A stretch of DNA of 64,000 bases from Dongia sedimenti (GTDB lineage Bacteria; Pseudomonadota; Alphaproteobacteria; Dongiales; Dongiaceae). Position numbers and translations under genes: made by a program. The stretch is from assembly GCA_030715195.1 (NCBI GenBank), contig JAUYVI010000003.1, positions 26,913 through 90,912 of the forward strand, written 5' to 3'. Numbering within the stretch: position 1 is the stretch's first letter; every line of letters starts with the position of its first letter. This document shows, in pieces, positions 56,146-64,000 of this stretch. Under the pieces are notes generated by a model. The model was not told where the DNA came from. It was given only the letters and a program-made list of their open reading frames with translations, and did no database searches.

Positions 56146-56349
56146 ATGGGCAGCTTTAGTATCTGGCATCTTCTGATCGTGCTGGCCGTCGTGCTGGTGC
56201 TGTTCGGTGGGCGCGGCAAGATTTCCAACATCATGGGCGACTTCGCGCAGGGCATTAACGCCTTCAAGAAGGGCCTGAAGAGCGACAAGGACGAGGAGGT
56301 CGCCAAGGCCTCCGACCGCAAGCCGACCGAGACGATCGAACGGGGCTGA
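56146..56349 (+). CDS. tatA: Twin-arginine translocase subunit TatA
   Basis: 67 aa, one membrane span ([19 protein letters not shown]) then an amphipathic helix ([20 protein letters not shown]) and a charged tail. The FGxGK-like hinge reads FGGRGKI. TatA oligomerises to form the pathway for folded proteins. The N-terminal part is short, as is normal in this class. The Tat substrate candidate in this window is the PotD-like binding protein at the left edge. Confidence 0.94.
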   Translation: MGSFSIWHLLIVLAVVLVLFGGRGKISNIMGDFAQGINAFKKGLKSDKDEEVAKASDRKPTETIERG

Positions 56350-56409
56350 CCCTGATCCCTGCTCCGGGGACGACTGCCGGAGCCTTCTGATTAGGGGACG
56401 TGAGCGCGT

Positions 56410-56910
56410 ATGTTCGACCTCAGCTGGGGCGAAATGGGGATCATCGCCGTCGTGGCGCTGGTGGTGCTTGGGCCGAAGGAACTGCCCAACGCGCTCCGCA
56501 CCATGAACATGCTGATGAAGAATGCCCGCAAGCTCGCCGGGGAATTCCAAAGCGGCGTCAACGAGATCATCCGCGAGGCGGATCTCGACGAGGCGCGCAA
56601 GAAGCTCCAGGAAGTCCAGTCGCTCAACAAGAACCAGATCCAGAACGCGATCGAGAAGGCGGTCGATCCGACCGGCGAGATGAAGAGCGCGCTGACGATC
56701 AAGGACGATCCGACCGGCCCGGCCCGTACGGAGATCGCCAAGCCCGCCGAATCCACAGCTGCAATCGAGTCCGGCGAGGACGACGCGGTGGAGATCGCCG
56801 CCGCGCAGCCGGTCCGTCTGCCGTCCGCCGACCCGGCACTCAGTGAACCTCCATCCTCCGATCCTGACGTGACACCGGCCCCTGAACCTGTGACCAAAGA
56901 GAAGACCTGA
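56410..56910 (+). CDS. tatB: Twin-arginine translocase subunit TatB
   Basis: 166 aa. N-terminal FDLSWGEMGIIAVVALVVLGPKELP is the TatB hallmark, with the conserved Glu and Pro before the amphipathic helix. A long Lys/Glu-rich helical region follows and the C-terminal third is a disordered Pro/Glu segment. 60 nt after tatA and three nt before tatC. TatB binds signal peptides in a complex with TatC. Confidence 0.94.
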   Translation: MFDLSWGEMGIIAVVALVVLGPKELPNALRTMNMLMKNARKLAGEFQSGVNEIIREADLDEARKKLQEVQSLNKNQIQNAIEKAVDPTGEMKSALTIKDDPTGPARTEIAKPAESTAAIESGEDDAVEIAAAQPVRLPSADPALSEPPSSDPDVTPAPEPVTKEKT

Positions 56911-56913
56911 CCT

Positions 56914-57711
56914 GTGGCCGGCGCCGAAGAAGACGTGAAGATGCCACTGATGGAGCACCTGACGGAGCTCCGGACGCGCCTGCTCTATTCCACCGTCGGA
57001 TTCGTCATCGCCTTTGTGGTCTGCTTCTACTTCTGGAAGCCGGTGCTCGACATCGTCACCGCACCGCTTGAGCGCGCCTGCCTCGCGCAGGGCAAGCCCT
57101 GTCCGGTGATCTATACCAGCCTGATCGAGCCGTTCTTCACCCAGGTGAAGATCGGTGCCTTCGCGGCACTCTGCATCACCTTTCCGCTGATCGCCGCGCA
57201 GATCTACAAATTCCTGGCGCCCGGCCTCTACAAGAACGAGCGCATGGCACTGGTGCCGTTCCTGGTCGCGACGCCGATCATGTTCGCGGTCGGCGCCACC
57301 TTCCTCTATTTCGTGCTGCTGCCGCTGGCCTTGCATTTCTTCGTCGGCTATCAGCAATACGCCAATATCGAGCTGATGCCGAAGATCGGCGAGTACATCG
57401 ATCTCGTCATGAAGCTGGTCTTCGCCTTCGGTCTCTGCTTCGAGCTGCCGGTGATCCTCACCTTGCTGGCCAAGGTCGGCATCGTCTCGTCGCAGGGCCT
57501 GCGCGATAAGCGGCGCTATGCCATCATCATCGTCACCGTGGTCGCCGCGATCTTCACCCCGCCCGATGCGATCAGCATGATCTCGCTGGCGATCCCGATG
57601 ATCGCGCTTTATGAGATTTCGATCTGGCTGGCCAAGTCGGTCGAGAAGAAGCGCGCCGCCGAGGAAGCGGCCGCCACGGAAAGCGGCACCGAGGTCACCC
57701 CGGCTTCGTAG
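56914..57711 (+). CDS. tatC: Twin-arginine translocase subunit TatC
   Basis: 265 aa with six membrane spans. The family motif MPLMEHLTELRTRLLYS near the N-terminus is the signal-peptide-binding region, and later FGLCFELPV and FTPPDAISMISLAIPM segments are standard. GTG start at 56914. Completes the tatABC operon. It converges on the pyruvate-kinase-like gene with 16 nt between stops. Confidence 0.95.
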   Translation: MAGAEEDVKMPLMEHLTELRTRLLYSTVGFVIAFVVCFYFWKPVLDIVTAPLERACLAQGKPCPVIYTSLIEPFFTQVKIGAFAALCITFPLIAAQIYKFLAPGLYKNERMALVPFLVATPIMFAVGATFLYFVLLPLALHFFVGYQQYANIELMPKIGEYIDLVMKLVFAFGLCFELPVILTLLAKVGIVSSQGLRDKRRYAIIIVTVVAAIFTPPDAISMISLAIPMIALYEISIWLAKSVEKKRAAEEAAATESGTEVTPAS

Positions 57712-57727
57712 CCGGCCCGAGCCGCAC

Positions 57728-59221
57728 TTACCAGCTCTTCAGCGCCCGCAATGTCGGCGTCTTCTTGAAGGCGTGCGCGTCCATGCGCTTGAGCAACCCG
57801 TCGAGCAGATCGACTGCGGTGCCGATCGCGGGACCCTTGTTCAGCATGACGCATTCGGCGCGGCCGGCCATGGCGGCGTCGGTCATCTCGCCGCGCGAGG
57901 GGATGCCGGTCTTTACCAAGCCTTCCAGCACTTGCGTCGCCCAGATCGCGGGAACCGCAGCGGCTTCGCAGATCCATAGGATCTCCTCCTGCATTTCCGC
58001 CAGGCGCTCGAAGCCGATCTCTGCGGCCAGATCGCCGCGGGCGATCATCACGCCGAAGGGACGGCGTGAAACCGCCCGGGCGATCAGGTCGGGCAGGTTC
58101 TTCACCGCCTCCGGGCGCTCGATCTTGGCCACCAGGCCAAGTGGGAAGTCGGCCGGACGATTGACGCAGTGCTCGGCCAGGAAGCCCTCCAGGAGATCGA
58201 TGTCTTCCGCCTGGCTGACGAAGGAATAGCCGAGCATGTCGGCGCATTCCGCAACGGTCACGAGGTCGTCATGGTCCTTGGCGGTCAGCGGCGACAGGCC
58301 GAGCGCCGTGTCCGGCAGGTTGATGCCCTTCTCGGGCTTGAGCTTGATGCCGTGTGCCTTGGCGCGGGTGATGCGGATGACCGCTTCGCCCTCGCCGGTG
58401 CTTTCGACCGTGCCTTCGAGTTTGCCGTCGTCGTAGCGGAAGCGGTCGCCGATCGAGAGTCGGGTCACCAGCTCCGGCAGCGAGACCGCGGCGGCGAAGG
58501 GCACGTCGGCGGTGACGCGCGGCGTGCCGTGCGCGACCAGGCGGAGCGCCCCCCCGGCGGCGAGCTTGGCCTTCTTGTCCAGCGCCAGCACGGCTTCGGT
58601 GCGAATCTTCGGTCCGGCGATGTCCATCAGGACCGTGATGCGGCGGCCGACCGTTTCGCCGGCCTTCCGGATATGCCCGGTCATGGCGCGCCAGGCGGTG
58701 GCATCATCGTGCGCGCAGTTGATGCGCGCCACATCCATGCCGCGTTGCGCCAGGTCCAGGATGAAATCCGGATCGCCGGCGGCGGCGGAGGGGAGGGTCA
58801 CCATGATCCGCTCGCGCCGTCCCGCGGGGGGCGGCCCGAACAGGGCATCGGTCGCCTTGCGGAGGCGCGCTTCCCCATCGAAATAGTCATGCTCCGCAGG
58901 CGGGGTGATCGGAGAGGCGCGCCCGGTCAGGGCCGAGAGAGCGGCGATCACCGCGTCGAGGGTCGGCAGCACGCGGCTCTCCAGCCGGCCGAGCGAGGAG
59001 ATTCCGCGCCACATCAACTGCCTCTGCAGGCTGCGGTGGTCGTGGCGGCGGAAGGCGAGATAATGCGCGAGATTGGCGAGCGCCGGTTGGGGCGCACCGG
59101 CATCGCGCATGAACCGCTTCATCCAGGGCTGGGCGCCGGCGACGACCTCGGCGCGCAGCGCCAGCACTTCGTCCAGCAAGGCACCCGTATCGGCGCGAAG
59201 GGGTAGGTTCGGAGCGTTCAT
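57728..59221 (-). CDS. Atypical pyruvate kinase
   Basis: 497 aa. The enzyme core is recognisable: ARINCAHDD (substrate Arg), MDIAGPKIRTE (DLKGPEIRT equivalent), KIERPEA, MIARGDLAAEIG and ATQVLEGLVKTGIPSRGEMTD. Two differences from standard enzymes: an N-terminal region of about 135 residues (HYLAFRRHDHRSLQRQLMW) precedes the barrel, and the usual MLSGETA loop reads MLNKGPA while the C-terminal regulatory domain is missing. Such forms occur in Alphaproteobacteria beside a conventional kinase. Whether it makes pyruvate from PEP is uncertain; the key Lys and Glu residues in the core seem kept. Confidence 0.82.
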   Translation of the reverse strand: MNAPNLPLRADTGALLDEVLALRAEVVAGAQPWMKRFMRDAGAPQPALANLAHYLAFRRHDHRSLQRQLMWRGISSLGRLESRVLPTLDAVIAALSALTGRASPITPPAEHDYFDGEARLRKATDALFGPPPAGRRERIMVTLPSAAAGDPDFILDLAQRGMDVARINCAHDDATAWRAMTGHIRKAGETVGRRITVLMDIAGPKIRTEAVLALDKKAKLAAGGALRLVAHGTPRVTADVPFAAAVSLPELVTRLSIGDRFRYDDGKLEGTVESTGEGEAVIRITRAKAHGIKLKPEKGINLPDTALGLSPLTAKDHDDLVTVAECADMLGYSFVSQAEDIDLLEGFLAEHCVNRPADFPLGLVAKIERPEAVKNLPDLIARAVSRRPFGVMIARGDLAAEIGFERLAEMQEEILWICEAAAVPAIWATQVLEGLVKTGIPSRGEMTDAAMAGRAECVMLNKGPAIGTAVDLLDGLLKRMDAHAFKKTPTLRALKSW

Positions 59222-59705
59222 GGAGTGAGATTAGCTGGGCGGCGGAGACTCCTGGATGACAGGGATCAACCGAAAGCGCATCCCGACCGCGGCTGGTTGA
59301 CGCGGGGTCGTTTCTTCACTGGCACGTGGCGTCGCAGCGCTCGAATCCCGCTATGGCATCAGGCGGCGCGGCGAACCAACCCGGATTTTGATATACCAAC
59401 CAAGGAGGGGCGAGGCTGGCGCGCGGACCTCTAACTCCTGAAATCGCCGGAAATAGTAGGCGTCGAGTATGCCGTTCGACGGACACGGCATAGCGGGGGC
59501 TTCGCATCTCCCTGTATGCACCGTCCCAGAGGCTGCAATCCAATATTAACACTCCTGACCTATTTTCGTGATCTTGGATCTGTGGTTTCGGCGATGGAGT
59601 GCCCCGAACGGCGATCGCTTGTCTCCGGAAGCGTCCTGAACGAAACGGGTTCCAAGTGCAGGTGCTCTGCATACAGTTCAAACGCGCCAACAGAAGGTTC
59701 ACTCG
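59222..59705. other. 484-nt region without a credible gene
   Basis: Short open frames exist on both strands but none has family-like sequence, codon bias or a ribosome site. From about 59370 the composition is lower in GC than the flanking genes. It contains CCGTTCGACGGACACGG-type imperfect palindromes. The 5' end must include the pyruvate-kinase-like promoter and the 3' end the chemoreceptor promoter; I cannot fix either. Confidence 0.4.
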
Positions 59706-61394
59706 ATGTCATTCTTCACCAACCTCAAGATCGCCCATAAGCTTCTGGTGTCTTTCGCATCATTGGTTTTGCTGAGTGCGGTGGTCGGCAGCATCACCTA
59801 TACCGAAGTTGCCTTCGTCAAGAAGAGCAGTGGCTGGACCACGCATACCTACAAAGTGCTTGAGGCGCTCAACGGCATCGTCTCCGGGATGGTCAACCAG
59901 GAGACTGGCGTGCGCGGCTACCTGGTTTCCGGCGACGAGGGTTTCCTTGAACCCTACAAGAACGGAAAAACGGCCTTTGCAGCGGCCTTTGACGAAGTGA
60001 AGAGTCTGACATCCGACAATTCCGAGCAGCAGAAGCGGCTTGAAATCATCGCCGACTTTGCGAAGACTTGGCAGAACGACGTTGCCGAGCGCGAGATCGC
60101 GCTCATGAGCAAAGCGGAGTCGGTGGAAGAGGCGCGCAAGCTGGAGGCGAGCGGCGCCGGCAAGAAGTCGATGGACGGTTTGCGAGCCAAGGTCGCCGAG
60201 ATGGACAAGGCTGAGCGCGATCTGCTCGGCACCCGGTCCGCCGACCAGTTGGCCGCGATCCACACAACCTTCCTGGTGACGATCATCGGTGCCTTGGCTT
60301 CGGCGATCATCTCGATTGTGGTCGGCTTTGTCCTGACCCGCGGCATCGGGCGACCGACCGTGCAGATGACCACGGCCATGAATACGCTGGCCGGCGGCGA
60401 TACCACGGTCGAGATTCCGGCGCGTGGTCGCAAGGACGAAGTCGGTGCCATGGCGGAGGCGGTCCAAGTATTCAAGGACAACATGATTGAAACCGAGCGT
60501 CTGCGCGCCGAGCAGGAAGAGAGCAAGAAGCGGAGCGAGGCCGAGCGCCGCAAGGCGATGCTCGATCTCGCCGATCGCTTCGAGAGCTCGGTCGGCGGCG
60601 TGGTCAACGGCGTGACCGCGGCAGCCACCGAAATGCAGGCGACCGCGCGTTCCATGACTTCGACGGCGGACGAGACCTCGCGCCAGGCGACGGCCGTCGC
60701 GGCTGCCTCGGAGCAGACCACGCAGAACGTTCAGACCGTGGCTTCGGCGACGGAAGAGCTGTCGGCGTCGATCGGCGAAATCACCAACCAGGTGACCGAG
60801 TCCACCCGGATCGTCGGCGAAGCGGTTCTCCAGGCCAACGACACCAACAACAAGGTCCAGGGTCTTGCCACGGCGGCGGAGAAGATCGGCGAAGTCGTGC
60901 GCCTGATCAACGACATCGCCGGCCAGACCAATCTGCTGGCGCTCAACGCCACGATCGAAGCCGCGCGTGCCGGCGAGGCGGGCAAGGGTTTTGCCGTCGT
61001 CGCCTCCGAAGTGAAGACTTTGGCGACGCAGACCGCCAAGGCAACCGAGGAAATCGCCGCTCAGGTGCGCGCCATCCAGGAAGCGACCGCCGGCTCGGCG
61101 CAGGCGATCGAAAGCATTACGCGGACGATCGGCCGGGTCAGCGAGATCTCGACCACCATTGCTTCGGCAGTGGAGGAGCAGGGTGCCGCAACCCAGGAGA
61201 TCTCCCGGAATGTACAGCAGGCCGCCCAGGGCACCCAGGAAGTGTCGTCCAACATCGGCAGCGTCACCAACGCGGCGCAGCAGACCGGCACCGCGGCAGG
61301 CGAAGTCCTGCAATCCGCCAGCGAGCTGTCGCGAAACGGCGAGATGCTGAAGGCACAGGTGGAGGAGTTCCTGCGGACGGTTCGGGCAGCCTAG
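59706..61394 (+). CDS. Methyl-accepting chemotaxis protein with CHASE3 sensor
   Basis: 562 aa. N-terminal membrane span ([18 protein letters not shown]), a periplasmic CHASE3 domain (about 40-185; [22 protein letters not shown] is diagnostic), a second span ([20 protein letters not shown]), HAMP, and a signalling domain with the conserved hairpin tip [20 protein letters not shown]. No C-terminal NWETF-like tether. It would feed a CheA kinase encoded elsewhere. GGTTCACTCG precedes the ATG, so the ribosome site is weak. Stand-alone gene. Confidence 0.93.
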   Translation: MSFFTNLKIAHKLLVSFASLVLLSAVVGSITYTEVAFVKKSSGWTTHTYKVLEALNGIVSGMVNQETGVRGYLVSGDEGFLEPYKNGKTAFAAAFDEVKSLTSDNSEQQKRLEIIADFAKTWQNDVAEREIALMSKAESVEEARKLEASGAGKKSMDGLRAKVAEMDKAERDLLGTRSADQLAAIHTTFLVTIIGALASAIISIVVGFVLTRGIGRPTVQMTTAMNTLAGGDTTVEIPARGRKDEVGAMAEAVQVFKDNMIETERLRAEQEESKKRSEAERRKAMLDLADRFESSVGGVVNGVTAAATEMQATARSMTSTADETSRQATAVAAASEQTTQNVQTVASATEELSASIGEITNQVTESTRIVGEAVLQANDTNNKVQGLATAAEKIGEVVRLINDIAGQTNLLALNATIEAARAGEAGKGFAVVASEVKTLATQTAKATEEIAAQVRAIQEATAGSAQAIESITRTIGRVSEISTTIASAVEEQGAATQEISRNVQQAAQGTQEVSSNIGSVTNAAQQTGTAAGEVLQSASELSRNGEMLKAQVEEFLRTVRAA

Positions 61395-61422
61395 GCTCCC
61401 CAGCACTCGAAACTCTGATCCG

Positions 61423-61448
61423 ACCCTCCCCCGGCAGCGGGGGAGGGT
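61423..61448 (+). terminator. Hairpin terminator after the chemoreceptor gene
   Basis: 10-bp perfect stem (61423-61432 with 61439-61448), loop GGCAGC, followed by CTTCATTT. It lies 29 nt after the stop. The CCCTCCCCC/GGGGGAGGG arms are similar to the hairpins in the other extragenic elements. Confidence 0.7.
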
Positions 61449-61558
61449 CTTCATTTGAGGCGCTGGCCTCGCGCGGAACCCCCGGTGATTGCTGCACAGG
61501 CGCCCGCGCCCTGCTAGACTCGGCGGCCGATTCGGGCAGCAACGAGTGCCGGGGCTAA

Positions 61559-62848
61559 ATGTTTGATCTGAAGTGGATTCGGGACAATCCCACCGCCTTC
61601 GACGCGGGGCGGGAGCGCCGCGGTCTGCCGCCGCTCTCGGCGCAGGTGCTGGATCTCGACCAGCGGCGACGGGCGGCCCAGACCCGGTTCCAGGAGGCCC
61701 AGGCCAAGCGCAACGATCTCTCCCGCCAGATCGGCCAGGTGAAAGCCAAGGGCGGCGACGCCTCGGCGGTCATGGCCGAGGTGGCGGCGCTGAAGGATGG
61801 CATCGCGGCGGCGGAAGCCGAGGACCAGTCCTTGGGCGCCGAACTCGACGCCCTGCTGGCGAGCCAGCCCAATCTGCCGGCCGACGACGTGCCGGATGGG
61901 CCGGACGAAAGCTTCAACCGGGTCGAGCGCACGGTCGGGAACGTGCGCAACTTTGCCTTCAAGCCGAAGCAGCATTTCGAGCTGGGCGAGGCCCTGCAGA
62001 GTCCGACGGGCAGCCTGATGGACTTCGAGGGTGCCGCGAAGCTCTCCGGCGCACGCTTCGTGGTGCTGAAAGGCGCACTGGCGCGGCTCGAGCGGGCGCT
62101 GGCGCTGTTCATGCTCGATATCCATACGACGGAATCCGGCTACACCGAGGTGGCGCCGCCTTTCCTGGTACGATCCGAGGCGCTCTACGGCACCGGGCAA
62201 TTGCCGAAGTTCGAGGAGGATCTGTTCAAGACGGAACAAGGGTTCTACCTGATCCCGACCTCGGAAGTGCCGCTGACCAATCTCGCGGCCGACACGATCA
62301 TTGACGAGGACAAGCTGCCCTGGCGTTTCACCGCGCTGACGCCCTGCTTCCGTTCCGAAGCCGGCGCTGCCGGCAAGGACACCCGCGGCATGATCCGGCA
62401 GCATCAGTTCATGAAGGTGGAGCTGGTTTCGATCGCCCACCCAGACCATTCCGAGGCCGAGCATCAGCGGATGACGGCCTCATCCGAGAAGGTGCTGCAG
62501 AAACTCGGCCTGCCGTATCGGGTTATCACCTTGAGCACCGGCGATATGGGCTTCGCCGCGCAGAAGACCTATGACATCGAGGTCTGGTTGCCGGGGCAGG
62601 GTGCCTATCGCGAGATCTCGAGCTGCTCCAATTGCGGTGAGTTCCAGGCGCGGCGCATGAAGGCGCGCTGCCGGAAGCCCGGTGAGAAGGGCACGCGCTT
62701 CGTTCACACCTTGAACGGCTCCGGCGTCGCGGTCGGGCGCGCGCTGATCGCCGTCATGGAGAATTATCAGCAGGAGGACGGGTCGATCGAGATCCCCGAG
62801 GCCCTGCGCCCCTATATGCATGGTCGGGAGAAGATCACCCGTGAGTAA
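61559..62848 (+). CDS. serS: Serine-tRNA ligase
   Basis: 429 aa class II synthetase. N-terminal coiled-coil arm (about 30-110) binds the tRNA long variable arm. Motif 2 appears in [20 protein letters not shown] and motif 3 in [20 protein letters not shown]. Size and arrangement are standard. ATG 61559. It overlaps surE by 8 nt, so serS, surE and pcm are one transcript. Confidence 0.97.
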   Translation: MFDLKWIRDNPTAFDAGRERRGLPPLSAQVLDLDQRRRAAQTRFQEAQAKRNDLSRQIGQVKAKGGDASAVMAEVAALKDGIAAAEAEDQSLGAELDALLASQPNLPADDVPDGPDESFNRVERTVGNVRNFAFKPKQHFELGEALQSPTGSLMDFEGAAKLSGARFVVLKGALARLERALALFMLDIHTTESGYTEVAPPFLVRSEALYGTGQLPKFEEDLFKTEQGFYLIPTSEVPLTNLAADTIIDEDKLPWRFTALTPCFRSEAGAAGKDTRGMIRQHQFMKVELVSIAHPDHSEAEHQRMTASSEKVLQKLGLPYRVITLSTGDMGFAAQKTYDIEVWLPGQGAYREISSCSNCGEFQARRMKARCRKPGEKGTRFVHTLNGSGVAVGRALIAVMENYQQEDGSIEIPEALRPYMHGREKITRE

Positions 62849-63761
62849 ATCAATCGCGTTGCGCACCAAGCGGAACAAGCCCGCCACCGAATCCGCGCCG
62901 ACCTCGGTCCAAGTGAAATCGCCGCCGGCGGACCTGCGGCGCGCCCGCATCCTGGTCACCAATGACGACGGCATCCACGCGCCGGGACTGAAGGTGCTGG
63001 AAAAGATTGCGCGCGCCTTGAGTGACGACGTCTGGGTGGTGACGCCGGAGAGCGAGCACAGCGGCGCCAGCCATGCGTTGACCCTGCGGCGGCCGCTGCA
63101 GATCCACAAGCTCGGGCCGCGGCGCTATGCGACTTCCGGCACGCCGACCGACTGCGTGCTGCTGGCGGTCAACCACCTGGTCACCGGCAAGCGGCCGGAC
63201 CTGGTGCTGTCCGGCGTCAACCGTGGCGCCAATCTCGGCGAGGACGTGCTCTATTCCGGCACCGTCGCCGCCGCGATGGAGGCCTCGATGCTCGGCATCC
63301 CCTCGATCGCCATGAGCCAGGTCCGCATGGGCGAGACCCTGCATTGGAAGACGGCGGAGAAGTTCGGCGCCGAGATCGTGCGCAAGCTGGTGGCGCTCGA
63401 ATGGCCGGACGATCTGCTGATGAACGTGAACTTCCCGCCGATCCCGCCCGAGAAGGTGACCGGGATTGTGGTCGGCGCGCAGGGGCGCCGGAAGTCGCAG
63501 GTGCAGGTGGTGAAGGGCAAGGATCCCTTCGCCCGGGACGTGCTCTGGGTCGGCGATTTCACCAATGACGATCCCGAGGATCCGCACAGCGATCTTGCGA
63601 TCATCGCGCGCGGCGGCATCGCGATCACGCCGCTGCATTTCGACCTGACCCAGGGCGCGATGTTGAAGCGCATGGTGGGGCTGTTTCCCGGCGCCAAGGC
63701 GGCCGCGCAATCGCGCCCGGCCACCAAGTCGCGCCGGCGCAAGAAGGGAAAGCCGGTGTGA
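62841..63761 (+). CDS. surE: 5'/3'-nucleotidase SurE with N-terminal extension
   Basis: 306 aa metal-dependent nucleotidase. The catalytic N-terminus [15 protein letters not shown] begins only at residue 36; residues 1-35 ([20 protein letters not shown]...) are a basic, disordered addition not found in most SurE. Other motifs: [13 protein letters not shown] and [11 protein letters not shown]. Start GTG 62841 has GGGAGA 9 nt upstream and no later in-frame start precedes the catalytic motif, so the extension looks real. The C-terminus is also basic ([11 protein letters not shown]). Overlaps pcm as GTGTGA. Confidence 0.93.
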   Translation: MSKSIALRTKRNKPATESAPTSVQVKSPPADLRRARILVTNDDGIHAPGLKVLEKIARALSDDVWVVTPESEHSGASHALTLRRPLQIHKLGPRRYATSGTPTDCVLLAVNHLVTGKRPDLVLSGVNRGANLGEDVLYSGTVAAAMEASMLGIPSIAMSQVRMGETLHWKTAEKFGAEIVRKLVALEWPDDLLMNVNFPPIPPEKVTGIVVGAQGRRKSQVQVVKGKDPFARDVLWVGDFTNDDPEDPHSDLAIIARGGIAITPLHFDLTQGAMLKRMVGLFPGAKAAAQSRPATKSRRRKKGKPV

Positions 63762-64000
63762 GTCTGGCCGCGCGTAAGATCCGCCTGATCATGGGGCTGC
63801 GGCGGGCCGGTGTGACCGATTCCAACGTGCTGAACGCGTTGGAGCGGATTCCGCGCGAAGCCTTCGTTCTGCCGCATTTTCATGATCAGGCTTACGAGGA
63901 TCAGGCCCTGCCGATCGCCCAGGGCCAGACCATCAGTCAGCCGCAGATCGTCGCAATGATGACCGAGGCCTTGCGCGTCACCAAGTCTCATAAGGTGTTG
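63758..64000 (+). CDS. pcm: Protein-L-isoaspartate O-methyltransferase (3' end cut off)
   Basis: The first 81 codons are in the window. GTG 63758 overlaps the surE stop. IRLIMGLRRAGVTDSNVLNA, LERIPREAFVLPHFHDQAY, and the GQTISQPQIVAMMTEAL motif are those of canonical Pcm, unlike the variant at 21425. The SAM-binding motif lies beyond the window edge. It repairs isoaspartyl damage in proteins; synteny surE-pcm is widely conserved. Confidence 0.93.
   Translation, partial: MSLAARKIRLIMGLRRAGVTDSNVLNALERIPREAFVLPHFHDQAYEDQALPIAQGQTISQPQIVAMMTEALRVTKSHKVL

Noticed and set aside
59225..59434. 69-codon open frame before the chemoreceptor gene
   Set aside because: No ribosome site, no family resemblance, Arg-rich composition typical of shadow frames.
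59316..59702. 128-codon minus frame in the same gap
   Set aside because: No recognisable motif, unusual amino-acid content and no upstream signal.

Overview
The window reads as a stretch of chromosome from a high-GC alphaproteobacterium, most likely a Rhodospirillales-type lineage. This is inferred from gene content and order: a popZ gene next to valS and a TolC/isoaspartyl-methyltransferase pair, and the cluster dgt - SPOR - nagZ - S2P protease - scpA - scpB - (insert) - tatABC - serS - surE - pcm. Coding density is high, most genes are on the + strand, and many are coupled by ATGA or GTGA overlaps. I see no insertion sequence, phage, CRISPR array or rRNA. One tRNA (tRNA-Cys) is present.

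Region by region. 1-7.8 kb: a PotABCD-type ABC importer followed by a cysteine hydrolase, a GH63/MGH1-like glycosidase and a ribokinase, probably one uptake-and-catabolism operon. 7.9-13 kb: a CHASE2-PAS-GGDEF-EAL c-di-GMP protein, a small acidic orphan protein, a small conserved protein and an RHH-PAS regulator. 13-21 kb: a methyltransferase carrying a PKMT-type regulatory region, then a LapB/HlyD/TolC type I secretion system, closed by a strong terminator and an opposing tRNA-Cys gene. 21.4-28 kb: isoaspartyl methyltransferase, a second TolC, PopZ, ValS and an orphan secreted protein of lower GC. 28-30.9 kb: an ECF42-type sigma factor with two YciI/DGPF proteins and a VOC protein, preceded by a sequence that fits the published ECF42 promoter signature.

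31-36.6 kb: a secreted orphan, three consecutive TPM-domain proteins, a diguanylate cyclase and an M81 (MlrC-like) metallopeptidase. 36.7-40.3 kb: a double-domain KaiC-like ATPase translationally coupled to a hybrid histidine kinase. 40.3-45.4 kb: housekeeping and metabolic genes (aldo/keto reductase, class II FBP aldolase, acetoacetate decarboxylase, exonuclease III, ErpA, GFA protein). 45.4-64 kb: the dgt...pcm cluster. It is interrupted between scpB and tatA by a phytanoyl-CoA-dioxygenase-like gene and an FbpBC-type transporter without a binding protein, and between tatC and serS by an atypical pyruvate kinase and a CHASE3 chemoreceptor. No argS is found between dgt and the SPOR gene, where many relatives carry it.

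The most promising less-described assemblies are the secretion locus with its methyltransferase and RHH-PAS regulator, the KaiC-kinase pair, the ECF42 regulon, and the insert in the scp-tat cluster. All family assignments come from reading motifs by eye; no database search was run.
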